The notes under the pieces are model-generated. The model was not told the DNA's origin. It saw only the letters and a list, made by a program, of their open reading frames with translations, and made no database searches. Shown piece by piece: positions 25,100-33,752 of a DNA stretch of 38,998 bases. Position 1 is the first letter of the stretch. Every line of letters begins with the position of its first letter. The stretch is from Planctomycetota bacterium (lineage in GTDB: Bacteria; Planctomycetota; PLA2), in NCBI GenBank assembly GCA_027297745.1, contig JAPUHK010000116.1, positions 1 to 38,998 on the forward strand. The letters run 5' to 3'. The translations under genes were made by a program, and so were the position numbers.

Positions 25100-26248
25100 C
25101 TAAACGCCGGCCAGTATGGGGTCCTCGACGAGGACCCGCGGCCGGTACTTGGTGATCACGATCTCGTTGCCGTTCCGGTTGAACTCGATGCGATCCACAT
25201 CGCGCAGGATGCGCGCCAGGCCGCCGACGGCGTTGTTCTCGGGCAGCACCGCGCCGACGCTGGGCGTGAAGTCGCGCTGCGCGTTGCCGGCTTCGCGTGC
25301 ATTGGCCAGCACGCTCGAGTGGTCGTAGCCCTTGCCGGAATCGCGTACCGCCAGCAGCAGCCGCCTGGGATCGAGGATCAGGCGTACCTGGATCGTGCAG
25401 CACTCGATCCCGCAATGGCCGTAGCGGACAGCGTTGTCGAGCGCTTCGTGCAGCGCCCAGCTGGCCCGGTGGACGAAGTCCTCGGGCAGGCTGTTGCGGT
25501 ACAAGACCTCTTCCACGAGCTCCCGCGCGCGCTTGCGCTCGGCCAGGTGGCCGGGCAGGGCAAGCGTGAGCTCGAAGATGTCCTCTTGCGGCGTGGCGAC
25601 GCGCGCAGCCAGCTCGACGCCCGCCGTTTGAATGAACTCTTTGATGTCGAAGGGCTCGATGATGATGTCGTCGGGCTCGACGTGCAGGCGCAGCGCCGCG
25701 CTCTCCCGCTCACCCGGCTTGAAGATGCCGACCACGGGGACGCCGTTCGTGAGCGGGTTGCACTTGACCTCGCGGATCAGGTCTTCCCAGCCCGGGATCT
25801 TGCTCTCGAGCACGACCGCCACGGGGGGATCGCTGTCGAGGCGCCGGAGCATCGTGGGCGTGTCGTCGCTCGTGCTGAGCTCCCATCCCTTTCGTCCGAA
25901 GTGCTCCCCGAGCATCTGCGCGAAGATGTCGTTGCCCTGACCCAGGTAGTAGATCGAGGTGGGGTGCAGGTGCGCGAGGTCTTTCTTGAACGAGCCGACC
26001 GGCGTGACCTCGAGCGAGCCCGGGCCCGGGGCGTAGGCGGCCAGGCCGCCCGATTCGTCTTCCCTCAGCAGGGCCTGGTTCGAGACCGCGATGGAGCACA
26101 AGTCGTCGATCTCCACCGCGTTGCCGGCGCGCAAGTGGCGCCGGATCGTCGCGAAGATCTGCTCCACCATCTCGATCGCCTGCTCGGGGTCGGTCTGCAG
26201 ACGAACAGCGAGGTCGCGTGCGAGTCTTTCCTTAGTGACTGTGACCAT
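25100..26248 (-). CDS. Three-module regulator: HU/IHF-like N-term + degenerate REC-like + RsbW/HATPase-like C-term
   Basis: TKERLARDLAVRLQTDPEQAIEMVEQIFATIRRHLRAGNAVEIDDLCSIAV (HU-like); PPVAVVLESKIPGWEDLIREVKCNPLTNGVPVVGIFKPGERESAALRLHVEPDDIIIEPFDIKEFI (REC-like); WALHEALDNAVRYGH, LLAVRDSGKGYD, GGLARILRDVDRIEFNRNGNEIVITKY (HATPase). Confidence 0.75.
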   Translation of the reverse strand: MVTVTKERLARDLAVRLQTDPEQAIEMVEQIFATIRRHLRAGNAVEIDDLCSIAVSNQALLREDESGGLAAYAPGPGSLEVTPVGSFKKDLAHLHPTSIYYLGQGNDIFAQMLGEHFGRKGWELSTSDDTPTMLRRLDSDPPVAVVLESKIPGWEDLIREVKCNPLTNGVPVVGIFKPGERESAALRLHVEPDDIIIEPFDIKEFIQTAGVELAARVATPQEDIFELTLALPGHLAERKRARELVEEVLYRNSLPEDFVHRASWALHEALDNAVRYGHCGIECCTIQVRLILDPRRLLLAVRDSGKGYDHSSVLANAREAGNAQRDFTPSVGAVLPENNAVGGLARILRDVDRIEFNRNGNEIVITKYRPRVLVEDPILAGV

Positions 26249-26396
26249 CGAAGGTGTTCGTGCGATACCTAGGTGCCTACATAAATATCGGACATGCACA
26301 GCGCGGGGATTCGGCTTTCCGGGGCGCTCCCCGGCCCGAGCGCCTCATTCCGAGACGGTTGTGCGAGGCGGCCGTCCGAAGGGACTCCGACGGGGG

Positions 26397-26465
26397 CTAG
26401 GGGCGGCTGGCGGCCTCCCGTCCCCGGCCCGCGGAAGCCGCGTACGAGTCGGGCAGCTCCCCTAG
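26397..26465 (-). terminator. Long inverted repeat spanning the gspK-like stop codon (possible terminator/attenuator)
   Basis: CTAGGGGCGGCTG ... CAGCTCCCCTAG; no clear U-tract. Confidence 0.35.
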
Positions 26466-27721
26466 GGCGCGTCGGCTCCGACCTCTTTGTACTCTGCGGC
26501 CGGAATATCCCCCAGGTCGGCGGTGCGCACCTCGGTCTCCCAGGTGACCGTTCCTTTCGCGTGGCGCTGGAAGACGGCGCGGCGCTGGTACAGGAAGTTG
26601 TCCCGGCGGGCGGTGACCACGATCAGGAAGAAGTTCGTGCGCACCGTGAAGTCGCGCCCGACGTCGATGTCGTTGCGCCGCAGCATGGCCTGGTCGTTCA
26701 TGCCGTCGACGTTCTGGACGATGTCGTTCAGGTTCTTGTAGGCCTGCTCGAGCGATTGCGCGCCCTGCTCGTCCTCGTTGTCGAGGTACTCGCGGCGCTC
26801 CTCGTCCCGCTCGTGCTTGAGATCCGCGTCCTCATCGGTGTTCAGGAAGCCTCCGCGGCCGTGGAAGATGCTCTCGGCGATGCGCTGCTGGCCCTCCGGC
26901 TCGCGGAACATGGCGCGCAGCACCTGGATCGGCGCCGTGTTGGCGTTGAGACGCCCGTCACCGTAGACGGTCACGAAGTCCAGCAACCCGGGCATCGTTT
27001 GACCGCTATCGATGTCGGTGAACGTCTCCAGAATGCGCTTCTCGCGCAACAGCGTGTGGGCGAAGACGAGGTCGTCGACCGTGTACAGACCCTGCTGCAT
27101 GTTCGCGTTGGGCGCGGGGATCTTGGCCTTGGGGATGCGCGCGTCGCGCTCCTCGCCCAGGCACAGCTTGACCACCGCATCGGCGATCTCGGCGGCCTGG
27201 GCGGGGTCGAGGTCCCACTGGTTATCGCGCAGGTCGCCGAAGCGGCTGTCGCGCAGGAAGTCGAGCAGGTGGACGAACCACTCCCGCGCCCGGCCCCGGC
27301 GCTGTGCGTCGTTGTGCGAGAGCAGGTTGAGGTTGAACTTCCCCTGCTCGTCGTACACCTCCGTGTAGAGCGTGACCTCGTCGCCGTATTCCCGGTCCCC
27401 CTTGCGCACGACCGCGCCCGTTTCCCCGCCATCGGTGCCCCACAGGTCGGCGTAGGAGTCATACGCGGACTGCGGGTCCTCCTCGTCGTCCTTGAGGTCG
27501 CGCAGCAACCGCAGGCGCATCTGCGCCAGCCGCGCCTGGACCGCGCCCTTGAACTGCTGGTTGGCGAGCAGGTTGCTGGCCAGCTGTGACGAGATCGTGG
27601 CTTCGAAGGACAGCTGCGTGACGATGATCGCCACGAGCGGCAGCAACACCAGGACCAGGATCAAGGCGACGCCGCGCTGGGCGGGGGCGGGACGGCCAGA
27701 CATCAAGGGTGAGACGATCAT
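26462..27721 (-). CDS. Type II secretion GspK-like minor pseudopilin
   Basis: QRGVALILVLVLLPLVAIIVTQLSFEA; DEQGKFNLNLL; LLDFVTVYGDGRLNANTAPIQVLRAMF. Confidence 0.85.
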   Translation of the reverse strand: MIVSPLMSGRPAPAQRGVALILVLVLLPLVAIIVTQLSFEATISSQLASNLLANQQFKGAVQARLAQMRLRLLRDLKDDEEDPQSAYDSYADLWGTDGGETGAVVRKGDREYGDEVTLYTEVYDEQGKFNLNLLSHNDAQRRGRAREWFVHLLDFLRDSRFGDLRDNQWDLDPAQAAEIADAVVKLCLGEERDARIPKAKIPAPNANMQQGLYTVDDLVFAHTLLREKRILETFTDIDSGQTMPGLLDFVTVYGDGRLNANTAPIQVLRAMFREPEGQQRIAESIFHGRGGFLNTDEDADLKHERDEERREYLDNEDEQGAQSLEQAYKNLNDIVQNVDGMNDQAMLRRNDIDVGRDFTVRTNFFLIVVTARRDNFLYQRRAVFQRHAKGTVTWETEVRTADLGDIPAAEYKEVGADAP

Positions 27722-27727
27722 GAGCAG

Positions 27728-29140
27728 CTACTTCTTCCTGCTGAGCAGCAGGACCAGCTTGTCGCGCCGGTCGCCGCGGCCCTGGTAATGCACCAGGATA
27801 TCGGACCGCCGGTCCCCGTTCAGTTCTCCCGCCGCCGATTTGATCTGGGCGTACTCCGTGGGGTCGGGGATCGCCACCGTCGCGGCCGGCTTCTCCTCGA
27901 ACAGCGTCTCCGGGACCCCGCGGTAGATGCCGAGCAGCGCCGGCTCGCGGCTGACCAGCAGGTCGCGCCGCCCGTCGCCGTCGAGGTCCCCCCCGTGCTC
28001 GACCACGATCACGCCCCCCAGCGACAGGCGCCCCGAGGTCTCGGTCATCAGCCGCACCTTGACCGGCAGCGTGAGCACGCGGTCCGCGGTGCGCCGGAAG
28101 GGGGTCTTGCCCCCGCGGTTGATGAACAGCGGCACCTTGATGCGTACCTCGCTGCGCACGAAGATGCGCACGCCGTCGCCGACCGACGGCGAAGGCACGT
28201 AGGGCAGCGCCAGGTCGGGCAGCCCGTCGCCGTTCAGATCGTCGAGCACCGGATAGCGCATGTAGCCGGGGACCGACAGGACGAGCCGGCGGCCGTCGTT
28301 CAGACCCCAGTCCTTGAGCGCCATCAGGACGACGGCGTGCCCCACGGGACGGTTCACGGCGAGCACGTCCATGAACCCGTCGCCGTTGAAGTCGACGAAT
28401 TCGAGGCGGTGCTCCTTGGCCTCCGGCAGATGGATGCGGTGGGAGCGCTCGCGCGAGAAGCGGCCCTCGAGGTCGCCCGGAAACACGTTGAGCCCCTGCG
28501 CGTCCAACGTCGCGAAATCGAGCGACGGCCCCCTGTCGAAACGGCCGACCACCCACGCTCCGATGCTGACGCGCTGACGGTAGCGTTCATTTGCGTGCAG
28601 CGCCGTCGTCTCGACCGTCTCGCGCAGCGCGGGGGGCAGGATGGTCGGCTCATCCTTGCCGTAGAACAGCTGGTAGCCGGCCAGCGAGACGTCGACCACC
28701 TCCGGCTTGCCGTCGCCGTCCATGTCCGCCACCAACTGCCGCCACAGGATCTGCTTCGAATTGTGCGGCAGGCCGAGGCCGGCCGGATAGCCTAGTCGGC
28801 GCGGATCGCCCGCGGTCGGCACGACCCACCAGCCGATCCCCGTGCGCACGAGGATCTCTCTGCTCTGCGGTGTCCCGTCGATGTCCGTGACGTCGAACAG
28901 CGCGGCGCCGGCGGGCAGCTTCAGCACGCGGTCGGCCTTGGGGCGCAGGCCCTGCTTGCGGCCGTTCCACAGCCAGATCTCCGTGGGTGTCACCAGCATC
29001 AACTCGTCGAGCCCGTCGCCGTCGAGGTCGCGCAGGATGCGGTAGCTGACCCGTTTCGGGCCTTCGAGCTCGATCACGTCGAACTCCATCCCGGCGACCG
29101 CGGCGCAGCACAGCAGGAGCAGCGCGGTGCAGACTCTCAC
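27728..29140 (-). CDS. Secreted FG-GAP/VCBS repeat protein
   Basis: Signal peptide VRVCTALLLLCCAAVAG; repeats DLDGDGLDELML, DMDGDGKPEVVDV, DFNGDGFMDVLAV, DLNGDGLPDLALP, DLDGDGRRDLLVS, ELNGDRRSDILV. Confidence 0.9.
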   Translation of the reverse strand: MRVCTALLLLCCAAVAGMEFDVIELEGPKRVSYRILRDLDGDGLDELMLVTPTEIWLWNGRKQGLRPKADRVLKLPAGAALFDVTDIDGTPQSREILVRTGIGWWVVPTAGDPRRLGYPAGLGLPHNSKQILWRQLVADMDGDGKPEVVDVSLAGYQLFYGKDEPTILPPALRETVETTALHANERYRQRVSIGAWVVGRFDRGPSLDFATLDAQGLNVFPGDLEGRFSRERSHRIHLPEAKEHRLEFVDFNGDGFMDVLAVNRPVGHAVVLMALKDWGLNDGRRLVLSVPGYMRYPVLDDLNGDGLPDLALPYVPSPSVGDGVRIFVRSEVRIKVPLFINRGGKTPFRRTADRVLTLPVKVRLMTETSGRLSLGGVIVVEHGGDLDGDGRRDLLVSREPALLGIYRGVPETLFEEKPAATVAIPDPTEYAQIKSAAGELNGDRRSDILVHYQGRGDRRDKLVLLLSRKK

Positions 29141-30441
29141 CGTGCGACCTCCACGAAGACGATCCCGGTGCGCGCGGGGATGGCGGCAAGCTGCTTTCCG
29201 GAGCGCACGCGCCCGAGCGACGTCCCGTCCGGCTTCGAGCCCGTGTTCAGCTGCACGTCGAGCTTTGCCGCTTGTACGAGCTTGCCTTCGCCGTCCCCGA
29301 CGAGCAGGCGCACGCCGTTGCCGCGCTCGACGGCTTCGGGCCGTCCGTCTCCATCGAGGTCCGGCAAGAACGTGACGGGCGGCTGCGGGTCGAGGTTCAT
29401 CAGGGCGTCGGGCCCGATCCTGCCCTTGTAGGTCCAGGCCGCCGGCGCGTTGAAGCGCTTGCCGTCGAACAGATAGACCTGGTACAGGCCCGGAGCGCTC
29501 CCTGTCGCCAGCCCGATCACGCCCATGTCGATCGTGCACAGCACGAGGTCGAGGTCGCCGTCCGAGTCCACGTCGAGCAGGTCGGGCCGGATCAACGCCC
29601 CCGCGACCTTGATCGCCGAGGCGGGCGGGTACAGCCCGTTCTTCTCCTTGTTCCACACGCGCCCCTTGAGCCACAGCCAGGCGTGCGTGTCGAACGAGGC
29701 GAAGATGCCCGCCTTGCCCCACGAGGGCGTGATCAGCAGGTCGAGCCGGCCGTCCCCGTCCACGTCGGCGATGAGGATCTGCGTGCGGCGCAGCGCGGCC
29801 GCCTTGGCGCCGGCCTCCTCGTCATGCAGCGCGATGCGCTCGACCAGCTTCGGCCCCTTGTAGACGAGGATCTGCTTGTCTTCGAAGAAGACCAGCTCGC
29901 TGCCCGCGCCGGACCAGTTGCCCGCCACCGGCACGGCGATCTCGTACTTGATCGCGAAGGTCTCGTTGCGCCGGATCTCGATCGTGCTGCGTGGAGGGAT
30001 CGGCACGAGCTTGCCGTTGACGTGGAATCCGTCCAGGTCGGGCAGCACCGCGTCGTCGATGCCGTCGCCGTCGACGTCGCCGGGCGAATCGAGCAGCGCC
30101 GGCAGGCCGGCGCCCAACGCTCCGAGAAGGCACCGCGCTCCGGCCGGCCCGCGTTTGGAGGCGTCCCCCATCGGGTCCGGCACGGCGTGGTAGTAGCCGT
30201 CGATCACGAAACCGCACAGCCCCTTGCCGACTACCGTGACCGCCGGTGCGGCGATGCGGGTGACCGGCTGCTTGCGCAGGCCGTGCTTCGTGCCGCGAAA
30301 GATGAACAGCTCCTTCGCGGTGACCGCCACGATGTCCTCGAAGCCGTCGTTGTCCAGGTCCACGACGCGGACCTGGTGGACTTCAGCTCCGAGATCGATG
30401 GATTGGAGAGTGAGACCAGCCAGGAGTAGAGCGGAGAGCAT
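29137..30441 (-). CDS. Secreted FG-GAP/VCBS repeat protein
   Basis: DLDNDGFEDIVAV, DVDGDGIDDAVLPD, DVDGDGRLDLLI, DVDSDGDLDLVLC, DLDGDGRPEAVE; GTGA overlap with the next gene. Confidence 0.9.
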   Translation of the reverse strand: MLSALLLAGLTLQSIDLGAEVHQVRVVDLDNDGFEDIVAVTAKELFIFRGTKHGLRKQPVTRIAAPAVTVVGKGLCGFVIDGYYHAVPDPMGDASKRGPAGARCLLGALGAGLPALLDSPGDVDGDGIDDAVLPDLDGFHVNGKLVPIPPRSTIEIRRNETFAIKYEIAVPVAGNWSGAGSELVFFEDKQILVYKGPKLVERIALHDEEAGAKAAALRRTQILIADVDGDGRLDLLITPSWGKAGIFASFDTHAWLWLKGRVWNKEKNGLYPPASAIKVAGALIRPDLLDVDSDGDLDLVLCTIDMGVIGLATGSAPGLYQVYLFDGKRFNAPAAWTYKGRIGPDALMNLDPQPPVTFLPDLDGDGRPEAVERGNGVRLLVGDGEGKLVQAAKLDVQLNTGSKPDGTSLGRVRSGKQLAAIPARTGIVFVEVAR

Positions 30442-30485
30442 GAGTAGGGAGCGATTCTACCCCGCTCGTGCTCCCTGTCGCCGCG

Positions 30486-31334
30486 TCAGTCGGTCAGCTC
30501 GGCACGGCCGAAGACGAGCGCCGCGGCCAGCGGCAGACCGAGCACGAAGACCAGCGCGCCGCCGAGCTCCGGCACCCCGTACGGCGGCCATTGGGCGCTC
30601 GACAGCCCGCGCCCGAAGTCGCGCAGCTGCACCCAGAACCCCTCGGTCGCGCGCAACGGAGAGGCAGCCGCGACGTCGTCCGCCAGACCGAGCACGTTGG
30701 GCAGATAGTGCAGCATCATCAAGAGGAAAAGCGCGCTGAACACCGCACCCGCGGCGGAGCGCGTCCAACTGGAGATGAGCATGCCCAGCCCGGCCGCCGT
30801 CAACAGCGCCGGCAGCAGGATCAACGACGCCCACCACGCGCGCGCCCGCAGGGTCGCCGCCGTGAAGTTCGTGTCCTGCTCGATCTCCTCGGTGAACTTC
30901 CAGCCGCCATCCGCTTCGCCGCCGCCGCCCGCCATGGGCACGTCTCCGAACCCGAGATCGCTCCCCGCCAGCGCGGCCGATCCCAGGCACAAGATCAGGA
31001 ACAGCGTCGCCAGCACGGCCAGCGCGCAGGCCTTGCCGAGCACGAAGCCGGCGCGGCCGACGGGCCGCGGCAGGATCCAGCGCACCGTTCCCCGGGTGCG
31101 GTCGCCGGCGAGCGTGATCGCGCCCGCGAAGACCAGGAAAAAGGCGGCGATCGCACCGCCTTGCTTGGCCGCCTCCGCGAACGCGGACCAGCTGGTGAAG
31201 CGGTGCGGTGTGGTCTTGCCTATGAAGTAGGTCCCCACCGCGGTGAGCAGCAGGCCCAACCAGATCAGGGAGCTGCGCGCGAGGTCGCGCAGCTCCGCGC
31301 GGAAGCAGGCCCCGAGTCCACGCAGGGCCTTCAC
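30486..31334 (-). CDS. ABC transporter permease
   Basis: VKALRGLGACFRAELRDLARSSLIWLGLLLTAVGTYFIG.. multiple TM; LAGDRTRGTVRWILPRPVGRAGFVLGK; GTGA overlap with the ATPase gene. Confidence 0.9.
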   Translation of the reverse strand: MKALRGLGACFRAELRDLARSSLIWLGLLLTAVGTYFIGKTTPHRFTSWSAFAEAAKQGGAIAAFFLVFAGAITLAGDRTRGTVRWILPRPVGRAGFVLGKACALAVLATLFLILCLGSAALAGSDLGFGDVPMAGGGGEADGGWKFTEEIEQDTNFTAATLRARAWWASLILLPALLTAAGLGMLISSWTRSAAGAVFSALFLLMMLHYLPNVLGLADDVAAASPLRATEGFWVQLRDFGRGLSSAQWPPYGVPELGGALVFVLGLPLAAALVFGRAELTD

Positions 31335-32221
31335 CGGTCCACCTCGCGCAGATAGAGGTCGTCCAGCGTGTGGCGCTGCAGCGCCAGCTCGAAAACGCGC
31401 ACGTCCGCGCCCACGCAGGCCGCGGCGGCGTCCGCCGCCTGCGCCTCCGTGGCTTTCAAGATCAGCACACCGTCCTGCGCGTCGCAGCCGAGGTCGGGCA
31501 GCGCCTCGGCGATGGCGGCGCGCGCGCGTTCCGGGTCGTTCACGCGCAGGCGGTAGCGCGAGTCCTCGGTGTGCAGCAGGTCCTCGACCGCCCCCGAGCG
31601 CAGCGTGCGTCCCGAGACGAGGATGGCCGCGTGCGTGCACAGCCCTTCGACCTCCGCCAGACGATGCACGGAGACGAGCACGGTCGCGCCCCGCGCGTGC
31701 TCCTCCTGCAGGATGCCGCGGATCATCTGCAGCCCCTTCGGGTCGAGGCCGTTCTGCGGCTCGTCCAGCACGAGCAGGTCCGGCGCTCCGAGCAGCGAGC
31801 AGGCGAGCCCCAGGCGCTGGCGCATCCCGTGGCTGAAGCCACCCGTTTTGCGGTCGGCCGCGTAGGAGATGCCCACGCGCTCGAGCACCCCCTGGTCCGC
31901 TTCGATTCCGGCATAGGCACCCGCACGCTTGATCGTCTCGCTCGCCGTCAAGTGGGCGGGGAACACGGCGTCCTCGATCAAGAAGGATGCCTTGGCGACG
32001 GCGGCCACGTGATCGCTTACGTCCATGCCCAACACGCGTGCGGACCCGGCGTCGGAGCGGATCAGGCCCGCGAGGATGCGCAGCGTGGTGGACTTACCCG
32101 CCCCGTTGGGGCCCAGGAGGCCGAACAGGCTTCCGGACGGCACTTCGAGGTCCAACCCGCAGAGCGCCTCGTGGGGGCCGTAGCTCTTGTGGAGTCCCGA
32201 GCATTCGACCGCCGCGGGCAT
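31331..32221 (-). CDS. ABC transporter ATP-binding protein
   Basis: LLGPNGAGKSTTLRILAGLI (Walker A); FSHGMRQRLGLACSLLGAPDLLVLDEPQNGLDPKG (signature/Walker B). Confidence 0.96.
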   Translation of the reverse strand: MPAAVECSGLHKSYGPHEALCGLDLEVPSGSLFGLLGPNGAGKSTTLRILAGLIRSDAGSARVLGMDVSDHVAAVAKASFLIEDAVFPAHLTASETIKRAGAYAGIEADQGVLERVGISYAADRKTGGFSHGMRQRLGLACSLLGAPDLLVLDEPQNGLDPKGLQMIRGILQEEHARGATVLVSVHRLAEVEGLCTHAAILVSGRTLRSGAVEDLLHTEDSRYRLRVNDPERARAAIAEALPDLGCDAQDGVLILKATEAQAADAAAACVGADVRVFELALQRHTLDDLYLREVDR

Positions 32222-32244
32222 GGCGTAGAGGGTATCTGATTTGG

Positions 32245-32318
32245 GCCGTAGCCTTGGACCCGGCCCTAGCCTCCGCCTTGGAGTCGAAGGCTGAGGCTGA
32301 GGCCGAGGCTGAGGGTGG
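32245..32318. repeat. Imperfect inverted low-complexity repeat (TAGCCTTGG.. / GGCTGAGGCTGAGGCCGAGGCTGAGG)
   Basis: C-rich arm then (GGCTGA)n arm in a divergent intergenic region. Confidence 0.6.
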
Positions 32319-32336
32319 GTTACGCTGTACCCCACC

Positions 32337-33389
32337 GTGGACCTGCGCACGACGCACACCGTCCTGTTCAAGAAGTTCGCTCACTTCTACGACGCGGGCG
32401 TACCGCTCGTGCAGGCGCTGGAGACCGCGGCGCGCGACCTGCCGGCGGGCGTCAAGGAAGCCGTCGACGGGATCACGAGCGAAATCTACCGCGGGTCGAG
32501 TCTCGCGGAAGCCTTCGCGCAACGGCCGGAGTTGTTCGGCGCGGACGTCGTGGAGCTCTTGCGGGTGGGGGAGCGGCGCGGCGACCTGAGCACCGCGGCC
32601 CGCAGCATCGCCTCGGGTCTCGAGGATCTGGTGCTGGCTGCCACCCGCGTGAACCATGCCGGACTCGACGCATTGCTACGAAAGGTCGAGGGAGGCGGAA
32701 TCCTGCACCTGGAGCAGGACGGCGCCAACGGCGAAGGGCGCATCCGCGTGCGTGACGGCGACCGGCTGCGTCCCGAGGGCGAGACCGACATCCTCGAGCT
32801 CATCCCGGCCCTGATGGAGCGCGCGCGCATCGGGGCGGCCGGGGGCCAGGGCGTGTTCCTGTGGGAGCAGCGCATCGTGCGCGCCGCCGTGCTCATCGGG
32901 ACGCGGGCTACCAGCGCGGTGGTGCGCATCTCCGGCCCGCTGCCGCCGACGCCGCGCGAGCTCGGAGCCTGGCTCAAGGGCCCGCCCACCGTCATGTGTG
33001 TAGCCGGGCCCGTGCGCGACGACAAGGACGCCGTCTTGTGGTCGGTCGTGAAGGCCCTGGCGGAAGCGGATGCGAAGGTGGTGAGCGTGGGGCTGCCGGT
33101 CCCGGAGACGCTCGAGGCGGACGATCTTGAAGCCGCGGTGGCCCAGGATCCCGACGTGCTCTGCATCGCGCGGATTGGGGGCCGCGATCAGGTGCAGGAG
33201 CTTGGGCGCTGGGTGGCTGCGGGCCTTCCGGCCGTCTGCGGGATCGACGCGGGCAGCGCGGAAGCCGCGCGCAGGCAGCTGCAGGTGTGGATCCTGAGGG
33301 ATCTCGTAGGTCCCGTGCTCGAAGTGAGGGGCCACGACGTCATCCGGCGTGGGAAGCGCAACAAGAACTCGCAGCCCAAAAGGGGGTAG
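32337..33389 (+). CDS. T2SS/T4P GspF-type half-domain fused to a degenerate GspE/PilB-like ATPase
   Basis: N-term KFAHFYDAGVPLVQALETAARDL..ITSEIYRGSSLAEAFAQRPELFGADVVELLRVGERRGDL (GspF-like); then GGILHLEQDGANGEGRIRVRDGDRL, TVMCVAGPVRDDKDAVLWSVVKAL, AVAQDPDVLCIARIGGRDQVQELGRWVAAGLPAVCGIDAGS (aligns by eye with GspE; Walker A lost). Confidence 0.7.
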   Translation: MDLRTTHTVLFKKFAHFYDAGVPLVQALETAARDLPAGVKEAVDGITSEIYRGSSLAEAFAQRPELFGADVVELLRVGERRGDLSTAARSIASGLEDLVLAATRVNHAGLDALLRKVEGGGILHLEQDGANGEGRIRVRDGDRLRPEGETDILELIPALMERARIGAAGGQGVFLWEQRIVRAAVLIGTRATSAVVRISGPLPPTPRELGAWLKGPPTVMCVAGPVRDDKDAVLWSVVKALAEADAKVVSVGLPVPETLEADDLEAAVAQDPDVLCIARIGGRDQVQELGRWVAAGLPAVCGIDAGSAEAARRQLQVWILRDLVGPVLEVRGHDVIRRGKRNKNSQPKRG

Positions 33390-33483
33390 CGCACCGAGCG
33401 CCGTTGTTGCGATACTAAGGGCGACCACAGCTTGTTGAGGTGGGCTTCGGACAAACCGAGGTGGCCGGTCGGGCTAGCTGTGG

Positions 33484-33505
33484 AGGCCCCAGCTTGCTGG
33501 GGCCT
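33484..33505 (+). terminator. Strong hairpin downstream of the GspF-pseudoGspE gene
   Basis: AGGCCCCA-GCTTGC-TGGGGCCT, followed by GCTAATTAG; weak U-tract. Confidence 0.45.
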
Positions 33506-33606
33506 GCTAATTAGTGAGCCGTTAGCCACCCGCCGGCGAGCGCAGCCGACATTCGCAGGGTAGGGCGGCCACATGGGGCCGCCGCCACAGGCAGCCGCAC
33601 GCCGCC

Positions 33607-33658
33607 TTGACGGTAACTAGGCGAAGAGGGTCGCTCGGCCGCACGCAACTGGTTAACG
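33607..33658 (+). repeat. 52-bp direct repeat, copy 1
   Basis: TTGACGGTAACTAGGCGAAGAGGGTCGCTCGGCCGCACGCAACTGGTTAACG. Confidence 0.95.
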
Positions 33659-33752
33659 CGTGTGACTGCTCAGCCCGCGCTCGCGAGCCACGGCAATTGG
33701 CCCCGCTCACAGAGACGATGCTTATCTCTCAAGCGCACCAACTAGGGGCCAA

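Noticed and set aside
26310-26460. Small ncRNA between the HU-REC-HATPase and gspK-like genes (CCGGGGCGCTCCCCGG hairpin)
   Set aside because: GC-rich palindromes are expected at this composition; no U-tract or promoter pattern strong enough to call an RNA gene.
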